This document shows positions 8,401 through 16,101 of a stretch of DNA of 24,569 nucleotides, piece by piece. A program made the position numbers and the translations under genes. The notes below the pieces were generated by a model. The model was not told the origin of the DNA and searched no databases. It saw only the letters and a program-made list of their open reading frames with translations. Position 1 is the first letter of the stretch. Every line of letters starts with the position of its first letter. This stretch comes from CAZAMT01 sp964486145 (GTDB lineage: Bacteria > Bacteroidota > Bacteroidia > Bacteroidales > JAAAOM01): positions 1-24,569 of the forward strand of contig CAZAMT010000027.1 in the NCBI GenBank assembly GCA_964486145.1. Direction: 5' to 3'.

Positions 8401-8545
8401 ATACGCGCAAGGTGATCCCGTACCCGTGCCTACATTCGTTTATTACACACTTGCAATTATTGTGGTTGTAGCAGTGCTCGCGTACGTTAATCACTTTAAA
8501 ATGGAGAAATACAAAGCAGGGCTTAATTCAAAAAACCAACATTAA
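5423..8545 (+). CDS. ccsBA: CcsBA cytochrome c synthase (fused ResB-ResC type, system II)
   Basis: Carries haem across the inner membrane and attaches it to CXXCH motifs of apocytochromes c. ATG at 5423 is preferred to the GTG codon just before it, giving 1040 residues. The ResB-like half has three N-terminal membrane helices (about 10-97), a large extracytoplasmic domain to ~420, a helix at ~422-447 and another at ~470-490. A second periplasmic stretch runs to ~730. The CcsA half has about eight helices with the haem-handling WWD segment SWGRYWGWDPKETW (927-940). The four histidines known to matter in CcsBA fusions have counterparts: H82, H855, H953 and H992. It heads a cluster with Sco and haem O synthase-like genes, so its substrates probably include an oxidase-linked cytochrome c. 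Confidence 0.93.
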   Translation: MKSIVKYLFSMQFMGLLLAVFATSMAVATFIENDYGTDAAKSVVYNATWFELLLVLGMINLTGSIVQRKLYKKEKFTIFLFHISFVVIILGAGITRYIGYEGIMHIREGDTSNTILSDNTYLHFKISNSDSIYETHKVLMSELAEKKISKSFELDGKEVEIAMIDFVPNAVESIGEDPEGVPMIELVVAGDGGRKSVVIKEGETVRVGRNIFSLNDTTNPAAVQIIMDDYDLFIRSPFFFTSMSMMDQQQQVLGADTLHSFQVRKLYSMNNQQIVLNDYFPQASVMPKTIQDAADNSFPDAVVYNVTVNNESRNISAWGDKGIAPEFATIDINGLNVSVGYGAKRIELPFSLKLKDFILERYPGSNSPSWYESEVILTDREKGINEERRIFMNNVLKHRGYRFYQSSYDSDEKGTVLSVNRDALGTFVTYLGYFLLGLGMFLSIFIRNSRFQKMSRKLNELRKERKAIKATGLLAAFMILSSFTLQSQYIPEDQSVSKEHAEAFGKLLVQGVDGRIEPLNTLGSEVLRKISRKNTLQGLTSDQVFLGMMSYPELWQTVPMIKVSHDEIKNILGITGKLAPFNVFINQSTGYVLRQYVEQAYQKKPAYRNKFDTEIIKVDERVNISYMTYTSGLLRIFPHPEDTMQKWYTPLNAGQKFNGQDSVFVKNIVSLYFQSLGKAMKSGDYTESEEYLAAMKKFQEKFGEELIPPKNKTRLEVFYNNAGIFERLASVYGIVGFILLILHFIAIFVPKLKLGVTIKVASVFVVLAFIAHTGGLALRWYISGHAPWSNGYESMIYIGWATVLAGLIFSRKSEVSLSITAILAFLILHVAHLSWMDPEVTNLVPVLKSYWLIIHVAIITASYGFLALAALMAFLNLILMFFKNENNWKRIELVLDELTGIIEMAVIAGLYMLTIGTFLGGVWANESWGRYWGWDPKETWALISVIVYAFISHMRLIPGLRGIYPFNLFALVGFSSIIMTYFGVNYYLSGLHSYAQGDPVPVPTFVYYTLAIIVVVAVLAYVNHFKMEKYKAGLNSKNQH

Positions 8546-8588
8546 ACAATTGGCTTTGTCTTCCGTTAGTCATTCAAAAGTGGGATAA

Positions 8589-9410
8589 ATGAATTGTAAC
8601 ATGAATAGCTTACAAAAAATAGCCTCTGTATGCATACTTAAAGGTGTTTTAATCCTTTATTCGTCGTTTGTTTTCGGACAATCCGATCGGTTTGGAATAA
8701 CCGAAAAGCATATGGTTCAATTGCCGCGGGATGTAATGGTTTTCAATGAAGACAGTAACCGGGTAAATCTGTTCAATCGAATTGATAAACCAACCATTCT
8801 GTCGTTTGTATATTTTAAATGTCCGGGACTGTGCAGCCCAACCATGGAAGGCATTGCCGAGGTGATTGATCATGCAGGATTAACAATTGGAAAAGACTAC
8901 CAGGTGTTCACTGTTAGCATTGATGAGCGCGAGACACCTTCAATGGCGCGGCAAAAAAAGAAAAATTACATCAGCCTCATGGAAAACAAAGAAGCTGCTG
9001 AACATTGGGAATTTTTTACTGCGGATTCAGCAGAAATTAATAAATTAACAAGTGCAGCGGGGTTTGATTTTAAAAGACAGGGAGAGGATTTTGTGCATTC
9101 AGCGGCAATAATGGTTTTAACACCCGATGCCCGTATCAGTCAATACCTGTATGGAACTTTTTATCTGCCAATGCATTTCAAAATGGCCATTCTTGATGCG
9201 TACAATGGCGAACAGGTGCCAACCCGTATAAAGGTATTGAAATACTGTTATAATTTTGTCCCGGAAGAAAATGAAAATGTGATATTCCTGGCACGAGCCA
9301 GCGGTTTTATTATTATTGCATTTGCAGTAGGATTATTACTGTTTTTAATTATTGGTCAACGTAAGAGATACAAGAGACTTAAGTATGAAAAGAGTGTGGG
9401 AGATTCTTAG
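8589..9410 (+). CDS. Sco1/SenC-family copper chaperone or thiol reductase
   Basis: Thioredoxin-fold protein that delivers copper to, or keeps reduced, the CuA centre of cytochrome oxidase. The copper-binding residues are C78 and C82 in FKCPGLC and H170 in FVHSAAIMVL. The CPGLC form differs slightly from the common CPTVC, but the CxxxC plus His pattern is complete. Residues ~5-30 form a signal peptide or N-terminal anchor. A second hydrophobic helix at ~237-257 followed by a basic tail (GQRKRYKRLKYEK) should anchor the C-terminus, with the active domain outside the cytoplasm. Starts at 8589 or 8601 are both possible. It lies 43 bases after ccsBA and overlaps the next gene by 26 bases, so the genes are very probably co-transcribed. 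Confidence 0.88.
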   Translation: MNCNMNSLQKIASVCILKGVLILYSSFVFGQSDRFGITEKHMVQLPRDVMVFNEDSNRVNLFNRIDKPTILSFVYFKCPGLCSPTMEGIAEVIDHAGLTIGKDYQVFTVSIDERETPSMARQKKKNYISLMENKEAAEHWEFFTADSAEINKLTSAAGFDFKRQGEDFVHSAAIMVLTPDARISQYLYGTFYLPMHFKMAILDAYNGEQVPTRIKVLKYCYNFVPEENENVIFLARASGFIIIAFAVGLLLFLIIGQRKRYKRLKYEKSVGDS

Positions 9411-10254
9411 GATTGTTCTGGAGTTAAGCAAGGTAAAAATTACAATTGCTGTTTCTTTTACCACCATTACAGGTTATATTTTGGCCCATGGGGGGATTGA
9501 TACCGGTTTTATTTTACCAACCGTTGGAATTTTTTTGCTGGCTTGCGGTTCATCGGTTATCAATCACCTGCAGGAATACCATACTGATGCAAAAATGAAC
9601 AGAACCAGCAAACGGCCGATACCTTCCGGGAAAGTCACCCCGCGGTCAGCATCTTTGCTTGCACTGTTCCAGATAGCAGTTGGTTCCCTGTTACTATTGG
9701 ATGGAGCAGATATATCAGCTTTGATTCTTGGGCTGATTGCCTTGGTATGGTACAATGTTATTTATACGAATCTGAAAAAGATTACACCCCATGCGGTTGT
9801 GCCGGGATCCGTTATTGGAGCGATACCTCCGCTGGTGGGTTGGGTTTCGGCAGGAGGGTCATTGATGGATCCCAACGCCTGGGTGCTGGCATTTTTCTTC
9901 TTCATATGGCAGGTTCCGCATTTTTACCTGTTGGTGCTTAAATACGGACCGCAGTATGAAGCTGCTGGATTTCCTTCATTGACCCAAAGGTACAGCATGG
10001 TACAAATGAAACGTATTATTTTTTCCTGGACACTTGCTACCGTGCTTGCTGCAATGCTTTTGCCAATGACTGGCTTAATTTCATCCGTCTTAGCATTCTC
10101 CGGTTTAATAATCTCAGGAATCTGGCTTGTCGCTGTATTTGTTAAATTATTGAGAGCCGATAAAGAATTGTCTCCCGGGAAGTATTTTATGAGAATCAAC
10201 TATTATGTTTTATCCATCATCCTTTTTTTATCCATCGATCATATCCTGGTATAA
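9385..10254 (+). CDS. ctaB: UbiA-family prenyltransferase, probable haem O synthase
   Basis: Multi-helix membrane prenyltransferase that in this setting should farnesylate haem b to haem O for a haem-copper oxidase. I start it at ATG 9385 (289 residues), inside the end of the Sco gene, because the earlier TTG at 9352 adds non-family sequence. The first aspartate-rich motif reads N60-x3-E64-x3-D68 (NHLQEYHTD), then NRTSKRPIPSG. The loop GAIPPLVGW (145-153) is typical of CtaB/CyoE. The second motif is KYGPQYEAAGFPS (186-198), where most family members have acidic residues (YxDDYxxAGxP); here they are Pro and Gln. Context with Sco and CcsBA favours haem O synthase, though the motif changes leave some room for another substrate. 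Its stop overlaps the next start (TAATG). Confidence 0.8.
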   Translation: MKRVWEILRIVLELSKVKITIAVSFTTITGYILAHGGIDTGFILPTVGIFLLACGSSVINHLQEYHTDAKMNRTSKRPIPSGKVTPRSASLLALFQIAVGSLLLLDGADISALILGLIALVWYNVIYTNLKKITPHAVVPGSVIGAIPPLVGWVSAGGSLMDPNAWVLAFFFFIWQVPHFYLLVLKYGPQYEAAGFPSLTQRYSMVQMKRIIFSWTLATVLAAMLLPMTGLISSVLAFSGLIISGIWLVAVFVKLLRADKELSPGKYFMRINYYVLSIILFLSIDHILV

Positions 10255-10559
10255 TGAGAAAATTTTTTGACAGACTAAAAAGAAAATACGACATAAAATC
10301 AGATCTTCAATTGATTATCATCAATGTTGTTTTTGCTCTTTCTGGCAGTGTTACGTTGTTTGCCCGACGCGGCATTTTTGATATCCTGGGGATACAAGAG
10401 CATACTGCTTTTGGAATAAAAACCATGGCCTACATTGGTACGGTAGTACCTTCTTATTTCGTGATTTTACTTCTTACAGGCACAATTTTTGGTCAATTTA
10501 AATTTTTTTGGGCATTTGAAAAAAAAATGATTCGCAGATTTTTTCCAAACAGGTTGTAA
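10254..10559 (+). CDS. Small two-helix membrane protein (DUF6787-like)
   Basis: A 101-residue protein with two predicted membrane helices (about 21-40 and 59-82). Its basic N-terminus and basic C-terminal tail (FEKKMIRRFFPNRL) suggest both ends lie in the cytoplasm. The end segment GQFKFFWAFEKKM resembles small Bacteroidota membrane proteins grouped as DUF6787; I recall this rather than having verified it. Its start codon shares a base with the ctaB stop, so translation is probably coupled, and it is the last gene of the cytochrome-assembly cluster. An accessory role in oxidase or haem handling is an inference from position only. Confidence 0.7.
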   Translation: MRKFFDRLKRKYDIKSDLQLIIINVVFALSGSVTLFARRGIFDILGIQEHTAFGIKTMAYIGTVVPSYFVILLLTGTIFGQFKFFWAFEKKMIRRFFPNRL

Positions 10560-10672
10560 CGAATGATCCCTGAAAGCGTCTTAATGGATGTTATCGTCAA
10601 AACAATATAAAGTCGATAAAACTGTTTAATTTGCAGTACCAAATGTAAATCCAGAATCTTGCAAACGAATTG

Positions 10673-13114
10673 ATGATGTTTAAAAATTTTGTCAGAATAG
10701 CACTTCGGAACTTTCAACGGCATAAAACTTACATGTTTATTAACATAACAGGCTTAACCATCAGCCTGGTTTGCAGTATCATCATTTTTCTGTTCGTAAG
10801 AGACGAATACAGCTATGATAAATTTAATGAGAACTATGACCGCATTTACCGCGTTTACCTGCAGGGAAAAATGGGTGATGCTGAATTAAGCGGAGCCTGG
10901 ACACCGGCGCCGGCGGCGAGAGTTATAAAAGAAGAACTTGCTGAGGTGGAGGATGCGGTAGTCCTGGATCACTGGGGTGAGGTGGTTGTTAAAATGAATG
11001 ATAAAACACATGTTGAGAAAGAATTTTTGCTTGCCAGTAAAAGTTTTTTCAATATATTTTCCATCGACATGGTGCAGGGTGATCCGGATAATGCACTTGA
11101 AACAGCGCATTCGGTTGTGCTTACCGAACAGAAAGCAAAACAATACTTTGGATCTGAAAATCCTGTTGGCAAGAGCCTTAGAATCAATAGCGATACTACC
11201 CGGTTTATGGTCACAGGTGTATGTAAATCGCCTCCCCGAAACAGTCATTTCACTTTTGACTTGTTGGGGTCGTTTAAAACACATCCCAGGTCAACCAGCA
11301 ATTACTGGCTGTCAAACAGTTTTTACACCTATTTGCTTTTGAAAAATGCGAGCCAGGCAAACGTGGTTGAAGACAAAATGGCTGATTTGATTACAAAATA
11401 TGTGGGACCGCAGGTTGAAAAAGCCCTTGGCGTTACACTTGATGAATTTGAGGCAAGCGGAAACAGGTATGGCCTGTTTTTGCAACACATCGGGGATATT
11501 CATCTTTCCCCGGAAATACAACATCATCTTAAACCCTCAAATGATAAAAAATATGTTACCATCTTTTCACTCGCGGCGATTTTTATTTTAGTGATGGCGG
11601 CTATTAACTACATGAATCTCTCAACGGCACGATCGGCAAACAGAGCGAGAGAGGTAGGATTACGGAAGGTTGTGGGATCTTCGCGATCCTTACTCGTGAG
11701 CCAGTTCCTGTGGGAGTCGCTCGCGATGACTTTCCTGTCACTTTTCCTGGCCATTATGTTTGTAGAGTTGTTATTACCTTCTTTTAATAATTTTATCGAC
11801 CTCCATCTTACCTTTGATTATTTTCAATCATGGTATTTGATACCGGTGTTGCTATTAATAGCCATTGTTATCGGGATACTTTCAGGGAGTTACCCTGCTT
11901 TCTTTTTGTCGTCATTCAAACCGGTTTCTGTTCTTTACGGCAACCTCAAAACAGGAAAAGGGAACAAAATATTCAGGGATATTTCTGTAGCCGTACAATT
12001 TTTTATATCCATACTCATCATACTTAGCACTTTCATCATTTACCAGCAGGTTGGGTTTATGTTGAATAAAGACCTGGGATTTGACAAAGAACAATTGCTT
12101 GTCTTGCGCCGGATGGATGCCATGGGAAGCAAAAAGATTCCCGCATTTAAACAAGAAATTGAAAAATTACCCGGTGTAATTCGTTCAACAAATTCAACGG
12201 CTGTGCCTGGATATCCAAATAACAATAACGGATTTATCCTGGAAGGAGACATGCAGGATCATACATACATGATGCAGGTGACCTGGTCGGATCCGGATTA
12301 CTTAGAAACCTATAACCTCAAACTTGAAAAAGGCAGATTTTTATCAAATGAATTTGCAACCGATTCATCGGTCATGATTATAAATGAGAGTGCCGTTAAG
12401 CATTTTGGACTCGAAAATCCTTTGGAAGCAAGGTTTATTCAACCAGGATACGAAAGTGCTGACAGACGAAAACCGTTTACTGTGGTGGGAGTTGTGAACG
12501 ATTTTCATTTTGAATCACTTCACCAGCATATAAGCCCGTGTGTGTTTATTATGAAACCAAAATCATGGGAGTGGGGTGGTTATCTTACCATTCGGCTGCA
12601 GAAAAATGATGTCCGGAACACTGTTGAACAGGTTCAAAATATCTGGGATAATTTTACAGAAGGTGATCCCATGCAGTATTTTTTCCTGGATCAGGAGTTT
12701 GAAAGGTTTTACAAGGAGGAAATCCGAACCGGACGTATCTCAATGGTTTTTTCAATACTCGCAATTTTCATTGCTACCCTCGGACTTTTTGGTCTGACCC
12801 TTTTTATTGCCGAACAACGAACCAAAGAGATTGGTATTCGAAAAGTTCTCGGAGCTGAGCAACCATCTATCATTATGCTGCTGTCCAAAGAAATATTGCT
12901 GCTAATCACAATTTCAACGGTATTTGCCTGGGCACTTGCGTACTTTTATTTCAATTTTGTCTGGCTGCAACAGTTTTCGTATCGCGTTGACCTGACCATT
13001 TGGCCGTTTTTATTATCCTTTCTGATAGCGCTAATAATTGCATTTTTAACCATGAGCTACCGGGCTGTCATTGCTGCCCGAACGAATCCCGCGATGGCTC
13101 TGAAATATGAATGA
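10673..13114 (+). CDS. MacB/FtsX-type ABC transporter permease
   Basis: An 813-residue permease with two successive MacB periplasmic-core plus FtsX halves, the usual Bacteroidota architecture. Helix 1 lies near residues 20-43 (INITGLTISLVCSIIIFLF), then a periplasmic domain to ~285 and the first FtsX block, whose signature REVGLRKVVGSSRS precedes more helices to ~450. A second periplasmic domain reaches ~685, followed by the last FtsX block with KEIGIRKVLGAEQPS. Such proteins work by mechanotransmission with a separate LolD/MacB-like ATPase, exporting or extracting lipoproteins, peptides or drugs, but no ATPase gene is in the window. ATG at 10673 or 10676 are both possible. It is separated from the cytochrome cluster by ~110 bases, so it is probably its own unit. 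The substrate cannot be inferred. Confidence 0.9.
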   Translation: MMFKNFVRIALRNFQRHKTYMFINITGLTISLVCSIIIFLFVRDEYSYDKFNENYDRIYRVYLQGKMGDAELSGAWTPAPAARVIKEELAEVEDAVVLDHWGEVVVKMNDKTHVEKEFLLASKSFFNIFSIDMVQGDPDNALETAHSVVLTEQKAKQYFGSENPVGKSLRINSDTTRFMVTGVCKSPPRNSHFTFDLLGSFKTHPRSTSNYWLSNSFYTYLLLKNASQANVVEDKMADLITKYVGPQVEKALGVTLDEFEASGNRYGLFLQHIGDIHLSPEIQHHLKPSNDKKYVTIFSLAAIFILVMAAINYMNLSTARSANRAREVGLRKVVGSSRSLLVSQFLWESLAMTFLSLFLAIMFVELLLPSFNNFIDLHLTFDYFQSWYLIPVLLLIAIVIGILSGSYPAFFLSSFKPVSVLYGNLKTGKGNKIFRDISVAVQFFISILIILSTFIIYQQVGFMLNKDLGFDKEQLLVLRRMDAMGSKKIPAFKQEIEKLPGVIRSTNSTAVPGYPNNNNGFILEGDMQDHTYMMQVTWSDPDYLETYNLKLEKGRFLSNEFATDSSVMIINESAVKHFGLENPLEARFIQPGYESADRRKPFTVVGVVNDFHFESLHQHISPCVFIMKPKSWEWGGYLTIRLQKNDVRNTVEQVQNIWDNFTEGDPMQYFFLDQEFERFYKEEIRTGRISMVFSILAIFIATLGLFGLTLFIAEQRTKEIGIRKVLGAEQPSIIMLLSKEILLLITISTVFAWALAYFYFNFVWLQQFSYRVDLTIWPFLLSFLIALIIAFLTMSYRAVIAARTNPAMALKYE

Positions 13115-13196
13115 TCTTTTCAGAATGCAGTCCGTTGGTTTTGTGACTGTTATTTTTTAATTTTATGTTAATTTGTTGATGGAATGGGCCACGAAG

Positions 13197-13227
13197 TTTT
13201 TTATTCACGTACTTCTTGCTATTTTCG
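13197..13227 (+). promoter_or_regulatory. Candidate promoter of the histidine kinase gene
   Basis: TTTT (13197-13200), 19 bases, then TATTTTCG (13220-13227) resembles the Bacteroidota arrangement TTTG-N19-TAnnTTTG with one mismatch in each box. It ends 18 bases before the kinase ATG at 13246, leaving a very short leader. The identical box spacing is seen before tldD. Confidence 0.35.
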
Positions 13228-13245
13228 AAGGTTTTAACCTGAATT

Positions 13246-14289
13246 ATGAAATCAACATCACCCCGATGGATGGCCTTTATTGTAGGCCTTTTTTCAGCAC
13301 TTTTAGCACTGATAGCACTGGTTATCAGTCTTGCTGTTCCCGACACTGGAATGTTTATATTTATTTTTTTTGCCGTTGTAGGGGTATTTACCGTGATTTT
13401 TATTATCGTTTATTATTCTTTGAACAGCTTCATTCTCGAAAAAATAAACCCCATTTATAAAACCATACACAACATTAATTTGCCTGAAAGGGAACTTCGA
13501 AAAGATCTTGAAAAAAAGGATGTGATCAGCGAAGTTAAAAATGAAGTGCTTACGTGGGCAAAGAGCAAAACAAAGGAAATTGCGCAATTGAAACAATTGG
13601 AAAAGTACCGGAAGGAATTTCTGGGCAATGTTTCACACGAACTGAAAACACCCATATTCAATATTCAGGGCTATGTTCTTACCCTTCTCGATGGTGGACT
13701 TGAAGATGAAAACATCAACCGTAAATATCTTGAACGGACAGAAAAAAGCATCAACCGGATGATCTCCATCGTTGAGGACCTGGAATCAATATCCAGGCTT
13801 GAATCCGGTGAGTTGAAACTGGACTATAACAAATTCAACATCAAAGTGCTTTTTGAAGAGGTTTTTGAACTTCAGGAAATGCTTGCCAAAGAACAGGGTA
13901 TAAAGCTGAGGTTTGATAGTTCATATGAAAAACCTTTGTATGTGCTTGCAGATCGCAACCGTATTTTTGAAGTTGTCAACAACCTTGTGGTTAATTCAAT
14001 AAAATACGGTAACGCCGGTGGGCATACCACCGTGTCGTTTATGGACATGGGTGAGAATCTCCTGATTGAAATTGCAGACGATGGTATTGGAATTGCCGAA
14101 GGGGACCTAAATCGAATTTTTGAACGTTTTTACAGAACAGATAAAAGCCGGTCACGGGACATGGGCGGTACCGGACTTGGGCTGTCAATCGTAAAACATA
14201 TCATCGAAGCACATAACCAGACTATCAATGTAAGGAGTAATCAGGGTGTTGGAAGTTCTTTTGCATTTACCCTGGCAAAAACAAAGTAA
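13246..14289 (+). CDS. PhoR-like membrane histidine kinase without adjacent response regulator
   Basis: Sensor kinase of 347 residues. Two closely spaced membrane helices (about 8-30 and 35-57) leave almost no extracytoplasmic loop, so any signal is probably sensed in or near the membrane. A helical linker follows to ~120. The HisKA domain carries the phospho-accepting H131 in NVSHELKTP, and the ATPase domain carries the N box (NNLVVNSIKYG), G1 (DDGIGI) and G2 (GGTGLGLSIV). Catalytic residues look complete. Kinases of this PhoR-like type are usually paired with an OmpR/PhoB-family regulator; none lies on either side, the neighbours being a permease and tldD. The partner must be elsewhere on the chromosome. 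Confidence 0.92.
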   Translation: MKSTSPRWMAFIVGLFSALLALIALVISLAVPDTGMFIFIFFAVVGVFTVIFIIVYYSLNSFILEKINPIYKTIHNINLPERELRKDLEKKDVISEVKNEVLTWAKSKTKEIAQLKQLEKYRKEFLGNVSHELKTPIFNIQGYVLTLLDGGLEDENINRKYLERTEKSINRMISIVEDLESISRLESGELKLDYNKFNIKVLFEEVFELQEMLAKEQGIKLRFDSSYEKPLYVLADRNRIFEVVNNLVVNSIKYGNAGGHTTVSFMDMGENLLIEIADDGIGIAEGDLNRIFERFYRTDKSRSRDMGGTGLGLSIVKHIIEAHNQTINVRSNQGVGSSFAFTLAKTK

Positions 14290-14292
14290 TAA

Positions 14293-14318
14293 CCGACTAT
14301 ATTTCAGTCGAATTTTTA
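14293..14318 (+). terminator. Weak possible terminator after the histidine kinase gene
   Basis: CGACT (14293-14297) can pair with AGTCG (14306-14310), followed by AATTTTTA. The stem is only five base pairs, so termination here is uncertain. Confidence 0.25.
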
Positions 14319-14454
14319 CATTGAAATGTTTCACAGTACTTATCTAACGTTAAGTTTTACATTTATTAAAGTTTGTAACGGTTTGATATATTTGAGCTTC
14401 AAAATGCCGTCCAGCTCATATTGCGAATCAATATTGCCTATATGATTTTTTAAC

Positions 14455-14485
14455 TTTTTTTAGAAAAAATTTAATCCTATCTTTA
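14455..14485 (+). promoter_or_regulatory. Candidate promoter of the tldD-tldE operon
   Basis: TTTT (14455-14458), 19 bases, TATCTTTA (14478-14485) matches the Bacteroidota TTTG-N19-TAnnTTTG pattern with one mismatch per box and the expected spacing. It ends 43 bases before the tldD start, giving a leader of roughly 35 bases. Confidence 0.45.
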
Positions 14486-14528
14486 ACAACATCTACAAAT
14501 TAAATCAACATCTTCAAAATCTATTATT

Positions 14529-16073
14529 ATGAAGCTTACAATATCACGGAGGCAATTCCTTGACAAAACAGGTAAAGGATTGCTGGTGACGTCTATGTCA
14601 CCCTTTTTATTAAAATCAATGGATGTAAACGCAATGAATTACAAGTACATGGAGGATTTGAATTTAAAGAATTATCTTGATCATTTTGGAGTACATGAGG
14701 CACTGATGCGTGAGGTAATGTCTGAAGCTTTGTCAAAAGGCGGCGACTATTGCGACTTGTATTTTCAACATGGAATTCTTAATTACATTGGCCTTGAAGA
14801 TAACGATGTTAACAGGGCATATACCAACATCGACTATGGCGTTGGAATCAGGGTGCTTAAAGGCGAACAAACAGGCTTTTCTTTTACAGAAGACCTGTCC
14901 CCAAAAGCGATGAAACAGGCGGCTAAAACGGCTGCGAACATCGCAGATTCTGGAAAATCAATTGATCCGGCGGTATTTTCAACGTATACCCCTCCAAATT
15001 ATTACCCGATCGTTACGCCCTGGGAGAAGGTTTCCATTGAGGAAAAAATACCTTTCCTGCAAAAAATAAACGATAAGGTTTTTGCATTGGACGACAGGAT
15101 CATTAAAACCAACATTGCATTTATTAATGAGTCCGGATTTATGTTGTACGCCAATTCCGAGGGAAAACTTACTTTTGATTATCAACCGATGGGGCTCATT
15201 TATGTCAACTGCATTGCTGAACAGAATGGTCAAAGAGAGAACAACAGTTTCAACCTCGCTGCACGCTCGGGAATTGAGTTTTTTACCCCTGAAAACATTG
15301 ATAAGCTTGCAACCGAAGCGGTGAACAGGACGGTCACCCTGTTTGATGCCGTAAAACCGGATGGTGGTGAAATGGAAGTTGTGCTTGCAGCAGGCAGTTC
15401 GGGTATTCTGTTGCACGAAGCCATTGGTCATGGATTGGAGGCAGATTTCAACCGAAAGGAAATATCCATCTTTAGTGATAAAATGAACAAACCAATTGCT
15501 AAAAACTTTGTAACTATTGTTGATAACGGCACAAACCAAAACATCAGGGGTTCCATCAATGTGGATGATGAAGGAAATGAAACAGAAAATACCGTACTTG
15601 TCGAAAACGGTAAACTACGCAGTTATATTCATGATCGGCTGAGTGCACGCCACTACAACGTGAAACCAACAGGAAACGGGCGACGCCAGTCATTCCGGTT
15701 TGCGCCATTACCACGGATGCGTAACACATACATGCTAAACGGTCCGCATAAAAAGGATGAAATCATCCGAAGTGTTAAAAAAGGATTATATGCGGAGACA
15801 TTTACCAATGGGCAGGTGTATATTGGCGGAGGTGATTTTACATTTTATGTAAAATCCGGATACATGATTGAAGATGGTAAACTAACCAAACCAGTAAAAG
15901 ACATCAACATTATTGGTAATGGTCCGGAAGTGTTATCTAACATAACAATGGTAGCAGATGATTTTAAAATGGCTGAGGGAGGATGGACCTGTGGTAAAAA
16001 TGGACAGGGTGTTCCTGTTTCGCAGGGATTACCAACTGTTAAAGTTTCAAAAATTACCGTAGGCGGTGTTTAA
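14529..16073 (+). CDS. tldD: TldD-family metalloprotease with twin-arginine leader
   Basis: Zinc protease subunit of the TldD/TldE complex, which trims unfolded or leader peptides. The catalytic motif is HEAIGH (H296, E297, H301), and the conserved C-terminal cysteine region GGWTCGKNGQG (C488) is also present, so the enzyme should be active. Length is 514 residues, longer than cytosolic TldD by roughly the leader. The N-terminus reads SRRQFLDKTGKG followed by the moderately hydrophobic GLLVTSMSPFLL, a good twin-arginine (Tat) signal that would send a folded protein across the inner membrane; no clear AxA cleavage site is evident. It is followed 28 bases later by tldE, which lacks any leader. 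Family assignment is firm; export is an inference from the leader. Confidence 0.93.
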   Translation: MKLTISRRQFLDKTGKGLLVTSMSPFLLKSMDVNAMNYKYMEDLNLKNYLDHFGVHEALMREVMSEALSKGGDYCDLYFQHGILNYIGLEDNDVNRAYTNIDYGVGIRVLKGEQTGFSFTEDLSPKAMKQAAKTAANIADSGKSIDPAVFSTYTPPNYYPIVTPWEKVSIEEKIPFLQKINDKVFALDDRIIKTNIAFINESGFMLYANSEGKLTFDYQPMGLIYVNCIAEQNGQRENNSFNLAARSGIEFFTPENIDKLATEAVNRTVTLFDAVKPDGGEMEVVLAAGSSGILLHEAIGHGLEADFNRKEISIFSDKMNKPIAKNFVTIVDNGTNQNIRGSINVDDEGNETENTVLVENGKLRSYIHDRLSARHYNVKPTGNGRRQSFRFAPLPRMRNTYMLNGPHKKDEIIRSVKKGLYAETFTNGQVYIGGGDFTFYVKSGYMIEDGKLTKPVKDINIIGNGPEVLSNITMVADDFKMAEGGWTCGKNGQGVPVSQGLPTVKVSKITVGGV

Positions 16074-16101
16074 TCGTTTAACCTCAAAATAAAATACCAT
16101 C

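Noticed and set aside
14979..15539. Long minus-strand reading frame of 186 codons inside tldD
   Set aside because: It lies wholly antisense to the conserved core of TldD, which explains its openness. The translation has no family features.
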